From positions 1-64,000 of the forward strand of contig CALBPI010000070.1 in assembly GCA_937899415.1 (NCBI GenBank): DNA of 64,000 nucleotides. Reading direction: 5' to 3'. Position numbers and translations under genes: made by a program. Positions 17,294 to 26,096 of the stretch are shown here, piece by piece. Below the pieces are notes generated by a model. That model was not told where the DNA came from. It did not search any database and was given only the letters and a program-made list of their open reading frames with translations. Position 1 is the stretch's first letter. Every line of letters begins with the position of its first letter. The DNA is from an uncultured Gammaproteobacteria bacterium. GTDB lineage: Bacteria > Pseudomonadota > Gammaproteobacteria > Steroidobacterales > Woeseiaceae.

Positions 17294-17782
17294 TTACTCC
17301 GCTTCGATCAGCGGCACATACAACGCAAGCTGTGCATTGACGTCGGACTCGAGTTTGGTCTCGAGTTGGTAGAGCCGAGCGACCTTGAGGGGCGGCAGGA
17401 CTCTTCGGAATGCCTTGAGGTGTTTGCGCTGCACCTTGACGAGCTGCGCCTTGACGGCCAGGTAGTCCTCAACAAAACCTTCCGCCATGGGTTCTGTCAC
17501 GGTGCCCGCCCAGTAGGCCTCGAGATAGGTCGCGATAATCTCCGTCTGTTGGTCGCGAACGATATGCATGTCAGCTGCATAGTCGCGGTAAACAGGCCAG
17601 AACGCGGTGTTCTCTTCGTCGGTGAACCGCATTTCCTCGCGCAGGATTTCCTCCTGCGTCGATTGGAGCACTTTGCGGGATTCCGCAAACGAACGAATCG
17701 CAGACTCTGCACGCTCGTCGGCTTGCGTAATCGCAGGCGCCAGGATTTCGACGATCAGCAGGGCGATAGTCATGATGCGCAT
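17294..17782 (-). CDS. Small periplasmic helical protein
   Basis: From the ATG at 17782 the product is 162 residues with a signal peptide (IMTIALLIVEILAPAITQA) and a charged, all-helical mature part. The segment MRFTDEENTAFWPVYRDYA is typical of a widespread family of small exported proteins in which this FT-x-E-E-x-x-x-FWP motif is followed by a helical hairpin; members resemble Spy/CpxP-type proteins in size and composition but their role is not established. A longer reading starting at 17890 would lose the signal peptide. It converges with the VOC pair and is divergent from the DUF3313 lipoprotein gene. Confidence 0.72.
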   Translation of the reverse strand: MRIMTIALLIVEILAPAITQADERAESAIRSFAESRKVLQSTQEEILREEMRFTDEENTAFWPVYRDYAADMHIVRDQQTEIIATYLEAYWAGTVTEPMAEGFVEDYLAVKAQLVKVQRKHLKAFRRVLPPLKVARLYQLETKLESDVNAQLALYVPLIEAE

Positions 17783-17892
17783 GTTGGCTCCCGTCGGTCG
17801 AGACGCGCCTGATATCGTCGCGCCGCTTGTGCCGCCAATGCGATTCGATACACTCAGAACCAATTTCGCGGCGGATGCTGAGGATAGCAAGC

Positions 17893-18516
17893 ATGGTGAA
17901 CCAGCACCCAGGGATCTGCAATACGGCGCGCCGTGTCATTGCGGTCAGCGCGGCGACGCTGGCGGTTATCTGGCTTTCAGGTTGTGCGACCAGCGTTGAG
18001 TCGACGACCTACCGCACGCCACCGGAGAGAAACATCGAGTACGCGCAAGTCGCGACCGATGCGGACTTCAGTCGCTACAGCAAACTGCAACCCGAGCCGC
18101 TGGGGATCTACTTCCCCAAGAATGTGACGTTGCCCGACGCCGACAACCGGCGTATCCGGCAGATCTTCCGCGCGGCGTTCCTGGCCGAGCTCGAAGGCTT
18201 TGAGCTTGTAGGTGAGCCTGGCCCAGGTGTCATGAACGTCCAGGGCTCGCTGATCGACATGCGCAGCGGCGCCGGGGTCATTCCCCAGCTTCGGCGTGGC
18301 ATCAACGAACTCGCCACGCCGGGAAAGATCGTCTTCCTCATGGAGATGCATGATTCGGAGACGGGACGCACGCTCGCCCGCGGTGCGGACAGTGCGGCGG
18401 CGCCCGTGCTAGCCACCGAAGCCGGTATGGAGACGGACTGGGACAGCGTCGAGGTCGCGGTTGCCCGCTGGGCCCGGCTGTTTCGTCAATTCCTCGACCA
18501 AAACCTCGCGCGCTAA
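17893..18516 (+). CDS. DUF3313-family lipoprotein, second copy
   Basis: Start ATG 17893 has GAGGAT upstream and gives a 207-residue protein with a lipobox (WLSGC, about residue 31). The mature part matches DUF3313: DFSRYSKLQPEPLGIYF, FRAAFLAELEGFELVGEPG, VMNVQGSLIDM, then IVFLMEMHDSETGRTLARGAD and a closing helix VARWARLFRQFLDQNL. It is a paralogue of the protein at 5735-6463, with the same strand and helix order but low identity. It precedes the sigma-factor gene on the same strand and may be co-transcribed with it. Confidence 0.8.
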   Translation: MVNQHPGICNTARRVIAVSAATLAVIWLSGCATSVESTTYRTPPERNIEYAQVATDADFSRYSKLQPEPLGIYFPKNVTLPDADNRRIRQIFRAAFLAELEGFELVGEPGPGVMNVQGSLIDMRSGAGVIPQLRRGINELATPGKIVFLMEMHDSETGRTLARGADSAAAPVLATEAGMETDWDSVEVAVARWARLFRQFLDQNLAR

Positions 18517-18598
18517 GAAAAACCGCCGACGTAGCGACAGAATCTCCCGCCCGGGGCGACTGAAGCCGAAACGGGTTGATCACCTCGGTACCCTAGAC

Positions 18599-19114
18599 TT
18601 GGCTTTCGAAGCACTGATTCGGCAATACGGCGATATGGCCTGGCGTATCGCGCTCTCGCACGAGCGCAACGCGGCCATTGCCGAGGAGCTCTACCAGGAG
18701 ATCTGTTTCGCACTGTGGCAGGCGCGCGAGCGTATCGCTGAGGCAGACAGTCCGCGCGCGTTTGTCGCGCGCGTTGCCATGAACCAGGCCGTATCGCATG
18801 TGCGCCGTGAGGTCCGCCAGCCGGATGTGGTCGCTGACGCCGACGCTGAATCGCGGCCAGGAGACGCGGGCGTCGACGACGCCATCGAACGATTCGAGCA
18901 GCAACAAAAACTGCTGGCTGCCGTCCAGGACCTGCCTTTGAACTGGCGCTTGCCCGTGACGCTGACGCTTGAGGGCTTAAAGCCCCAGGAAATCGCCTAC
19001 GTGATGGGTACCAGTGCCAACACGATCTCGATGCGCCTCTCGCGCGCCAAGAAAGTCCTGCGGGAGCGCATGGCGGATACACCCGATAATAACGGTGAAC
19101 CCGATGAAACCTGA
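18599..19114 (+). CDS. ECF RNA polymerase sigma factor
   Basis: The protein carries sigma region 2 (LAFEALIRQYGDMAWRIAL, then EELYQEICFALWQARERI) and region 4 (LPLNWRLPVTLTLEGLKPQEIAYVMGTSANTISMRLSRAKKVL as separate helices of a helix-turn-helix). The start is uncertain. There is no ATG or GTG in frame near the expected N-terminus; a TTG at 18599 gives 171 residues and begins just before region 2.1, while a TTG at 18461 inside the previous gene would add 46 residues of basic sequence. I prefer 18599. It overlaps the next gene by 11 bases, an arrangement typical of sigma/anti-sigma pairs. Confidence 0.8.
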   Translation: MAFEALIRQYGDMAWRIALSHERNAAIAEELYQEICFALWQARERIAEADSPRAFVARVAMNQAVSHVRREVRQPDVVADADAESRPGDAGVDDAIERFEQQQKLLAAVQDLPLNWRLPVTLTLEGLKPQEIAYVMGTSANTISMRLSRAKKVLRERMADTPDNNGEPDET

Positions 19115-19652
19115 AGACACGTTGCACGAATTTAATGAGCTCTGGCAAGCGCTGCCTGATGAACAACGTCAGGCGCGACCTGTGGCCGACGTCGATCGGC
19201 GCCGACGCCGCCAGCAGCTCTACCTGATGACCGAGCTCGCCGTCTCGACGATTGGCAGCATTGTCGGCGCGGTGCTCATTGCCAACGGCTCGATCGCCAT
19301 CGGCATCGCAGCGATCGCCTACTCACTGTTTGGCGGCGTACTGGGGTGGTGGACTCGTTCCGGCAACCTGAGCGCCCTGTCGACGAGCGTATCGGCGCGG
19401 TTGGATTCGCTGCAGGCCATGTACCGCGCACGACGCAATCACAACGCCGCAGGGGTGGCGATGTTTGCCGTGGCCATTGGGTTCTACCTCTATGTGCGCG
19501 GCGCGCAGGCTGCACCACTTTCCGGCGTCGATGTGAGCATCCTGCTGGCGCTTGCGGGGATGGCCGCGTTTTACCTGCACCGAACGGTCCGATCGCAACG
19601 CGATCTCGCAGAACACACCGCGCGCGTCGGCACGCTTAGCGAGGACGCCTGA
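19104..19652 (+). CDS. Membrane protein, candidate anti-sigma factor
   Basis: The 182-residue protein starts inside the sigma-factor gene. Its first 50 residues are cytoplasmic and charged (LHEFNELWQALPDEQRQ, then VDRRRRRQQ), followed by four membrane helices (about 51-68, 70-84, 115-130 and 140-155). No zinc-binding anti-sigma motif (HxxxCxxC) is present. The position, overlap and membrane anchoring suggest that its N-terminus holds the sigma factor, but I see no sequence proof. It converges with the dehydrogenase-like lipoprotein gene. Confidence 0.65.
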   Translation: MKPEDTLHEFNELWQALPDEQRQARPVADVDRRRRRQQLYLMTELAVSTIGSIVGAVLIANGSIAIGIAAIAYSLFGGVLGWWTRSGNLSALSTSVSARLDSLQAMYRARRNHNAAGVAMFAVAIGFYLYVRGAQAAPLSGVDVSILLALAGMAAFYLHRTVRSQRDLAEHTARVGTLSEDA

Positions 19653-19662
19653 CCCAGCGGCG

Positions 19663-22263
19663 CTAGTTGCAGCCGCTGAGCGCAGTGATCCAGTCGGAGA
19701 CCAGGGTGACGCCGTCCGCGTCGACGACATTTGACCCAAGCGGTGGCATCGCGTGAATGTCGCGACGCTGCATACGTTCGACGACCAGTGACGTCGCCGC
19801 ACTGCCTGGGTTGATGAGCTCTGCACCCGCGATCCCCAAATCACCTTGTAGCGGCGTTGCCGCGCACGCGTTGGTGTTGGCAAGCGCCGTGTTGTAACGC
19901 AAGTCCATCGTCGACGGTGTCGGACCGTTGGGTCGGTGGCAGCCTGCACAGTTGCTGTGCAAATAGGCGCGGGCGCGGTCATCGAGGCTGGCACCCGAGT
20001 CGGCCGGGTCTGCGAGTGCATCAAGGCCCGCCACAGGGCCGGGCAAGGCGCTGCTAAACATCATGACGTGTTCAATGGTCTCGAGCTGGTTGGACGTGCG
20101 GCCCGTTTCTGGATAGGTGAAGGGCTTGTTGAGCTGCGCGATTTCCGGTCCCAACGCGCGCCCTGCGGCAGCCGTGTGACAGGCCATGCAGCCTGACTCG
20201 GACGGGTAGATCCAGTCCTGGCCATTGATGTTGACCACCTTGCCGCCGCGCACGCGCGTGGCTTCGGTTTGCGCCGTATTCCACTCGTAGGTGTAGCCCG
20301 CCCAGACGCCATCGGGATGGCGCATGAGATGTCGTGTCTCGACAAGCGCGCCGCCCAGGCGGAAGTTCTTCACGATAACGGTGCCCTCGGGGAATTCGAA
20401 GTCACCGCCTGCGTTGATGTCGATCGTCGCGCCGTTGGGCAGGCCGATGTAGCGGTCCTTGACCGCGCCGTCCGACCAGAATGGGGCATTGAGGTCGTAG
20501 GGCAGCAAGCCAGAGTAAGGTTGGGTCACATCGCTCGAGTCCACGCAACCCGTCGCCGAGAGCTGGTCAGGGATCGTGTCCAGAACGGGCGCGCCCGCCG
20601 GATCGAGTCGCCGAACGCGGCCCTGGCCCGTGCTGCCGTTGATGTTGACGACATAGATCTCGTTGTCGGGTCCGTAGGCCATCGCCGTCGGATTGATGCT
20701 CGAGTTGATGAGCTGATCGTTCGTGTAGCCGCCCTGGCCGTCGGGTTGCGCGGCCCAGAAGCGACCTGAACCGTAGTCGGAGAAGATATAGCGACCGACA
20801 AGACTCGGTATGGCGCTGCCGCGGTACACCTGGCCACCGGTAATTGAGTTGCCGAGGCTGTGGCCGTACTCCGTGACAGGGTCCGTGAGATTCAGCCCTG
20901 CGCAGTCGCCCGCGTTGCCTGTGTTGGACGTGCCTTCCTTGCAGCGCCAGCCATAGTTGCCCCCGAGCTCCACGAGGTCGACTTCCTCAACGGCGTTCTG
21001 CCCAACATCTGCGAGCCAGAGGTCGCCGTTATCGGGGTCGAAGGTCCAGCGCCAGGGGTTGCGAAAGCCCCAGGCAAAGATCTCGGGGCAGTTGGCGGCG
21101 TTGCCTGCGACCCCGCACTTCGGGTTGGCCGCAAAGGGGTTATCAGCTGGGATGTTGTAGTCGGCGCCTGTGCCGTTCACATCGATCCGCAGCATCGCGC
21201 CGAGCAGCCGCGTGTTGTCCTGCGAGCGTGCGAGCGGGTCATTGCCGCTGCCGCCATCACCCAAACCGATGTAGAAGAAGCCGTCGGGGCCAAACGCGAT
21301 GTCACCGCCGTTGTGGTTGTCGAAGTCCTGGTTCACCTGGAGCAGGATCTGTTCCGACGTGCCGGCACCCGGCGCATTGATGTCATCAACGATGAGGCGC
21401 GAGATCACCGTGCGCATGTTCGGGTTGCTGTTCTGGATCGTGTAAGAGAGAAAAACCTCGGGCGTGTTGGGGTAGTCGGGGTGGAAGGCCATACCCAGGA
21501 GGCCGCCTTCGGAGTTAGTGCGGATCGCGCGCGTATCGGTCAGGTCGTAGTACTCCGTCGCCGCAGTCGGATTGTTGCTCGGGAAGGTCATGATCTGACC
21601 GGGTTTCTGCAACAGGAACCAACGATTGCCACCGGGTTCAAGAAGCAGCTTGGTCGGCTGGGAAAAACTCGACAGCGACGGGTAGGGATCCGTGATGGAC
21701 ACGCTGGCATCGTCTGTCGGTCGCGCCGGCGCGACGCAGGTTACATTGTTGGGTCGCGTGTCGAGACCGAACAGGCCCGCTACGATATCGTCGTCGATGA
21801 TCGTACCTGTCGCCGTGGCCTGGCTGATCGTGGCGTTAGTGGGCGCGCTCAGTGTGACCGTAAATGTCTCGTCGCCTTCGGTTTGCGCGTCGCCGACAAT
21901 ATCGATGGCGATGGTGGCTTGTGTCGTGCCGCCCGGAATCTGCAGTGTGCCGCTGACGGCGGTGAAGTCGGAGCCTTCGCTTGCCGAGCCAGCGGTGGTG
22001 GCGTAGTCGACGCTCGCATCAGCCACACTGCCGCCCGCGGGTACCGACGCCGAGGCGGAAACGGTGAAGTTGAGCGTGGTGACGCCTGAATCGCCTTCGG
22101 TGATCGAGGCGTCGCTGATCGCGAGCGTCGGATTGACGGAAACCGGTGTGGGCGCAGGATCACCACCGCCGCCACCGCCGCAGGCCGCGATGAACAGGCA
22201 GTAGATCCATGCAAAACGCTTGTAGGTTCCCAGTGTGGCAGGTTCGGAACATTCGCTGAACAT
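19663..22263 (-). CDS. Calx-beta / sugar-dehydrogenase propeller / diheme lipoprotein
   Basis: The 866-residue lipoprotein (lipobox FIAAC, then a Gly-rich spacer) has three parts. Residues about 45-165 are a Calx-beta domain (ITEGDSGVTTLNFTVS to FTVTLSAPTNATIS). Residues about 190-560 are a glucose/sorbosone-dehydrogenase-type beta-propeller (GGLLGMAFHPDYPNTPEVFLSY, GDIAFGPDGFFYIGLGDGG, WGFRNPWRWTFD). Residues about 575-866 resemble SO2930/HNE_0200-type diheme proteins (LLPYDLNAPFWSDGAVKDRY) with two heme motifs, CMACH and CAGCH, and a possible Met ligand in AMPPLG. Such enzymes oxidise sugars or alcohols with PQQ and pass electrons to heme c. I expect an outer-membrane-facing dehydrogenase that passes electrons to its own hemes; the substrate and PQQ use are inferred. 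A GAGGGG ribosome site precedes ATG 22263. Confidence 0.85.
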   Translation of the reverse strand: MFSECSEPATLGTYKRFAWIYCLFIAACGGGGGGDPAPTPVSVNPTLAISDASITEGDSGVTTLNFTVSASASVPAGGSVADASVDYATTAGSASEGSDFTAVSGTLQIPGGTTQATIAIDIVGDAQTEGDETFTVTLSAPTNATISQATATGTIIDDDIVAGLFGLDTRPNNVTCVAPARPTDDASVSITDPYPSLSSFSQPTKLLLEPGGNRWFLLQKPGQIMTFPSNNPTAATEYYDLTDTRAIRTNSEGGLLGMAFHPDYPNTPEVFLSYTIQNSNPNMRTVISRLIVDDINAPGAGTSEQILLQVNQDFDNHNGGDIAFGPDGFFYIGLGDGGSGNDPLARSQDNTRLLGAMLRIDVNGTGADYNIPADNPFAANPKCGVAGNAANCPEIFAWGFRNPWRWTFDPDNGDLWLADVGQNAVEEVDLVELGGNYGWRCKEGTSNTGNAGDCAGLNLTDPVTEYGHSLGNSITGGQVYRGSAIPSLVGRYIFSDYGSGRFWAAQPDGQGGYTNDQLINSSINPTAMAYGPDNEIYVVNINGSTGQGRVRRLDPAGAPVLDTIPDQLSATGCVDSSDVTQPYSGLLPYDLNAPFWSDGAVKDRYIGLPNGATIDINAGGDFEFPEGTVIVKNFRLGGALVETRHLMRHPDGVWAGYTYEWNTAQTEATRVRGGKVVNINGQDWIYPSESGCMACHTAAAGRALGPEIAQLNKPFTYPETGRTSNQLETIEHVMMFSSALPGPVAGLDALADPADSGASLDDRARAYLHSNCAGCHRPNGPTPSTMDLRYNTALANTNACAATPLQGDLGIAGAELINPGSAATSLVVERMQRRDIHAMPPLGSNVVDADGVTLVSDWITALSGCN

Positions 22264-22378
22264 GTCGTGTCCCCTCGACAGTTACTCGCACGTTGTACCG
22301 CGAGGCTAGCAAATGTCTTTGGGACCTGTGTCTCAGTTTGTGCGTTTGTCGCTGTATGGAGACGGTTCTCGCGTGAGA

Positions 22379-22747
22379 TCAGAGCAAGCTGCGGATGTGG
22401 GCGATTCGGCACGCCAGTTCGTTCTCGAGCGCGTCCAGTTCTGAGAGCAGCAGTTCGCGGTGTTCCGTCTCATCCTCACGCGCCTTCATGAGCGACTTGA
22501 GTTCGCTGAGAGCAGACTTGAGGCTGGGTGCAGTCTCAAGCACATCCGTTTTCCGACCCTTGCCATCCGTAGCGGTTTTTTGCACCTGCGGAAACTCGTA
22601 GCTGCGACTGACGGGCAACAATGAGCCCTCCTTGCGCTTGTAGACAATGCGCAAGGTGTCGACACCCGCCAGACTGTTAACCATGTAAGTGCGGATTTCG
22701 CTGGGATTGAGAATGCCCATGTCGTTTAGCTGCGGGTACTGGCTCAT
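22379..22747 (-). CDS. DUF3461-family protein
   Basis: The 122-residue soluble protein matches DUF3461 from end to end: start SQYPQLNDMGILNPSEIRTYMVN, a central TLRIVYKRKEGSLLPVSRSYEFPQ block, and a C-terminal coiled coil (LKSALSELKSLM, ELLLSELDALENELACRIAHI). The family is common in gammaproteobacteria and its role is unknown. It stands alone with its own upstream region (22748-22899), where I see no clear motif. Confidence 0.87.
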   Translation of the reverse strand: MSQYPQLNDMGILNPSEIRTYMVNSLAGVDTLRIVYKRKEGSLLPVSRSYEFPQVQKTATDGKGRKTDVLETAPSLKSALSELKSLMKAREDETEHRELLLSELDALENELACRIAHIRSLL

Positions 22748-22899
22748 GTCGGTTCGAACTCCCTGGGATCGCGAGATGCAGTCGCACGGTCTGCGCCGTG
22801 TCCCGCGTCATTCTGCAGGGTCTTGAGGCGCATGCCAAACGTCAAGGACCGCGCTGACACAAACGTCGGCGCGGCCCTGCGGTTCTATCCGGGCGGCGG

Positions 22900-24096
22900 T
22901 CAGGCGGCTACGGGTGGTGCAGGCTTGCGGTGATCAACGCCACCCGGCACGTAGCAGGCCACCGTTGGGACGGGGTTCGTCACCATGGCCACATCCGCGA
23001 AGCCGGCACTTTCGGCGCCTGACTCAACCGCGCTGCAGACTTGCGCGGCTTTGGGCTGGTTCGTCACACAGCGCAGCATCCCGTACTCGGCGTTGACGCG
23101 TGCACCTGCGATGCCTTCGCTTTGCTCGTTGGCCGCAAAGCGGCCGTAGGTGACGGTGAAACCCGGGGCGCCCGAGTCAAGCAGGAACTCCATGAGCTCG
23201 GGGCACTGCTCGCGCGGCGCGATGGCCGACAGCCTCACCTGGTCACGCAACAGCGGCCGTTCAGCGGCGAGATCGTCAATACCGACCCCGCGACCGCCGC
23301 TGCCGACATCGAACACGGCCTGGTCGCGCCAGTGCGAGTGGCCGCTCAGGTGGTCGATCGCGTTGATGATCTGCTGCATGTTGGCCTGGTAGTGGTGGTG
23401 CGACACGCGCGACGCCAGGTGGAACATGCCGCGGTCAATGACCATGCGGTACATGAAACCGCGACCCGGCAGGTGCAGCTCGCCGGCCTTGGCCATGGCA
23501 TCGAAGACCTGGTCCGCGTCGCTTTCGTCGGCGATCACCATGAGCACTTCCTGCTCGTGTTCCTTGGTGATGCGCAGCCAGCCCAGGCGGTCGCGCAGGC
23601 CCCGGCCTTCGCCGTAGTAGACGATGGGGCCGTGCGCGCCTGCACTGATGGCCGCCTTGCTGACACGGTCAGAGAGCTTGTGCCCGACCGTGCAGTAAAT
23701 GATGTTGAGATTCTCGGTGAGCTTGTGCCCCGACTGGGCCGCCGGTGTGTCATCGCGGGACGGCCAGACATTGAATTCTGAGCCGAAGTAGGCGTGGGCG
23801 CAGGGGGGCGAGTACAGCGCGCCCGTCGCCTGCTGGGGCAGTCGTGCGCGCTCGACGAGCGTGCGCTCGAGGTGTGGTACTTCGTCGTTGGGTGCGAGCA
23901 GGTGCACCATGGTCTTGGCCGGGCTGATCGGCGGCACGAAGCGCTGCCACCAGTGCTCGCGAAGCAGCGTGCCGCGGGCCTGCCAGATGATGGCGCTGCT
24001 GTCAGGCGCTTGCAGAACGGCATCGGTGATGCGGTCAACACCCGCAGAGGGCAGCACCGCGGTCACCATCGAAACGGCGTGGTCTTTGCTAAACAT
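22900..24096 (-). CDS. Triple PII-like signalling protein
   Basis: The 398-residue protein contains three PII-like units. The middle one (residues about 128-235) is clearest: LNIIYCTVGHKLSDRVSKAA, then GAHGPIVYYGEGRG, then a T-loop-like region and KEHEQEVLMVIADESDADQV with the family ending AGELHLPGRGF. The first (about 8-100, starting VTAVLPSAGVDRITDAV) and third (about 285-385, VRLSAIAPREQCPELMEFL) keep the beta-alpha-beta order but are more divergent. PII proteins bind nucleotides and control membrane transporters. The gene overlaps the DUF1538 transporter gene (TGATG at 24094-24098), so regulation of that transporter is the natural inference. The uridylylated Tyr of GlnB is not evident. 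Confidence 0.8.
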   Translation of the reverse strand: MFSKDHAVSMVTAVLPSAGVDRITDAVLQAPDSSAIIWQARGTLLREHWWQRFVPPISPAKTMVHLLAPNDEVPHLERTLVERARLPQQATGALYSPPCAHAYFGSEFNVWPSRDDTPAAQSGHKLTENLNIIYCTVGHKLSDRVSKAAISAGAHGPIVYYGEGRGLRDRLGWLRITKEHEQEVLMVIADESDADQVFDAMAKAGELHLPGRGFMYRMVIDRGMFHLASRVSHHHYQANMQQIINAIDHLSGHSHWRDQAVFDVGSGGRGVGIDDLAAERPLLRDQVRLSAIAPREQCPELMEFLLDSGAPGFTVTYGRFAANEQSEGIAGARVNAEYGMLRCVTNQPKAAQVCSAVESGAESAGFADVAMVTNPVPTVACYVPGGVDHRKPAPPVAA

Positions 24097-26015
24097 CAGT
24101 TGGCATCCGCTGGTGCGAGGGTTTCCACGGTCTCATCGACCTTGCGTTGTGCGCGTCGCTGCACGCGCTGCGTGTACAAGCCGACACCCAGGACCGTGAG
24201 GATCGGGCCGACCGAAGCCAGCGCCAGGATGCCGAAGCCGTCGGAGACGCCGGGAATGTTGGCGCCGACGCCGAGACCCATGGCGAGAACGAGCGGCACC
24301 GTGATGGGGCCCGTGGTCACGCCCGCGCTGTCCCAGCTGAAGTTCACGAACTCGTCGGGTGAGATCCAGGTGAGCACCAGCACGAGCAGGTAGGGCGGGG
24401 CCAGCATCCAGAACAGGGGTATGCCGTAGGCCATCTTGAAAATGCCGGCGGCGATACCGCAGCCCACGCCAAAAGCAACGCTTTGCATCAGGAGTTTCTT
24501 GCGGAACGCGCCCACCGTGATGCGCTCGACGGTGTCGCCCAGCGCGTTGAGTGCAGGTTCCGCGAGCGTAGCGCCGTAACCGAGGAAGAAGGCGAAGCAA
24601 ATGGCCACGACCTTGCCCGCATCGGCGCCGAACAACGGGCCCTCGATGTGGTTGAGGCCCCAGGGGAAGATCTCCGCGAAAGCAACGGGTACGTTGCTAC
24701 CGAGCTGCCCGCCGAGCGGTGTCAGGCCCAGCGCAATACCCGCGCCAAACAGAATCATGCCGACGAATGCGAAGGTCACACCTACGCCGACGTCATTTCG
24801 CGGCTGCAGTCGCTGGCGCAACACAATGCGCAGGACGAAGTAGAGGAACACGCAGAGCGGAATAATGGCGCGCAGGGCATCGGTAAACGCCGTCTTCGCG
24901 GTGGCATCGAGCGCGATCGTCGTGTCCCAGCTTTCGCTACTCGTAAACGTGAAGTCACGACGGTAGGGCTTGGTGATGACCATCTCGGGCTCAAGCACTT
25001 CGATCTTGCCGTTGACTAGGCGTGCGTTGCCGCCGTGCATAGCGAGTTCGTAGCCGTCAGGTAGCTCGCCGGAATCGAGGTAGGCCTGAAACTCCGCATC
25101 CGTAATCGGCTCGAGCGATTTCTCGATCTCGATGACGGGCTCGGCTGTGACATCTACGGCAGCGGCGACCGTGGTGTCGCCGCGGTAGTTGGGGCCGCCC
25201 CAGTAGTCGCCAGCCGTGTGGTGGTACATGGCCAGCATCAACACGGCCAGAATCGGGAACAGCGAGGCCAGGGTGACGATGCCAAAACCCGAGTTGCCGC
25301 CACCCGAGTCGCCGCTGACCACACGGCACACGCCGATACCCAGCGCCAGCACGAGCGGCACGGTGACCGGTCCTGTCGTGACTGCGCCGCAGTCCCACGC
25401 GAGTCCGAGTACGTCGGAGAGCAGGGGCACCTGGCTGAAATAGAATGACAGGCTCAGCAAACCGGCGACCGCGGGGATGGCCAGGTACTTGAGTGGCCAC
25501 ATAAAGAAAAAGCGCAGGACGCCGAGCATGACGGCGACACCCACACCCACACCGACGGCGCTCACGAGCTGGCCTGAGAAATCATTGAGCAGGCTGTAGA
25601 GCAGGGGCGCCTCGGCGGGCTTCACTCCGGCACCAGCCGCCTTCAGCACAGCGATCGCAGGTTCCGCGAACGTGGCGCCTGCGCCGAGCAGAAAGGCGAA
25701 TACCAGGATCACGGGCATGCGGCTGTTCTTGGGCAGCACACTGCCGATCTCCTCGCCCAGTGGCATGAGCCCAAGACGCAGACCTTCCATGAAGAACATG
25801 AGCCCAACGGCGACCACAAAGATGCCGAAAGCGATCATTCCCGCGTAGGCGATGGGCAGCTGCAGGATCAGCAGCTGGAATACGATCAGGTAAACGACAA
25901 TAAACCAGATGCCTTCCACCTGGTTCATGAAGTTGCGCTTCACGTACGGCCACAGGATACGCAGTGAGTCGCGCAGTCCAAGCTGGTAGCGCGGGTTATC
26001 AGGGACACCGGCCAT
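24096..26015 (-). CDS. DUF1538-family membrane transporter, duplicated
   Basis: The 639-residue membrane protein is an internal duplication. Each half has about six helices and a signature loop: GAGATFAEPAIAVL near residue 115 and GYGATLAEPALNALG near residue 485, plus a second repeated motif (DVLGLAWDCGAVTTGPVTVPLVLALG and FSWDSAGVTTGPITVPLVLAMG in shortened form). A soluble insert of about 110 residues (245-355) divides the halves. DUF1538 proteins are thought to be transporters because of this repeat symmetry, but no substrate is established. The gene is followed at once by the triple PII-like gene with a one-base overlap, implying post-translational control. Confidence 0.87.
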   Translation of the reverse strand: MAGVPDNPRYQLGLRDSLRILWPYVKRNFMNQVEGIWFIVVYLIVFQLLILQLPIAYAGMIAFGIFVVAVGLMFFMEGLRLGLMPLGEEIGSVLPKNSRMPVILVFAFLLGAGATFAEPAIAVLKAAGAGVKPAEAPLLYSLLNDFSGQLVSAVGVGVGVAVMLGVLRFFFMWPLKYLAIPAVAGLLSLSFYFSQVPLLSDVLGLAWDCGAVTTGPVTVPLVLALGIGVCRVVSGDSGGGNSGFGIVTLASLFPILAVLMLAMYHHTAGDYWGGPNYRGDTTVAAAVDVTAEPVIEIEKSLEPITDAEFQAYLDSGELPDGYELAMHGGNARLVNGKIEVLEPEMVITKPYRRDFTFTSSESWDTTIALDATAKTAFTDALRAIIPLCVFLYFVLRIVLRQRLQPRNDVGVGVTFAFVGMILFGAGIALGLTPLGGQLGSNVPVAFAEIFPWGLNHIEGPLFGADAGKVVAICFAFFLGYGATLAEPALNALGDTVERITVGAFRKKLLMQSVAFGVGCGIAAGIFKMAYGIPLFWMLAPPYLLVLVLTWISPDEFVNFSWDSAGVTTGPITVPLVLAMGLGVGANIPGVSDGFGILALASVGPILTVLGVGLYTQRVQRRAQRKVDETVETLAPADAN

Positions 26016-26096
26016 TCGCCGCTACCTCGTTACATCGTCCCCCGGGCTAGCGGCGGTTTACCGTAATGCTTTAACGAGAGGTGAACTGAAACGTCT

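Noticed and set aside
20860-22089. A 409-residue open frame on the plus strand
   Set aside because: Antisense to the propeller/diheme lipoprotein gene; its composition shows no domain and no ribosome site.
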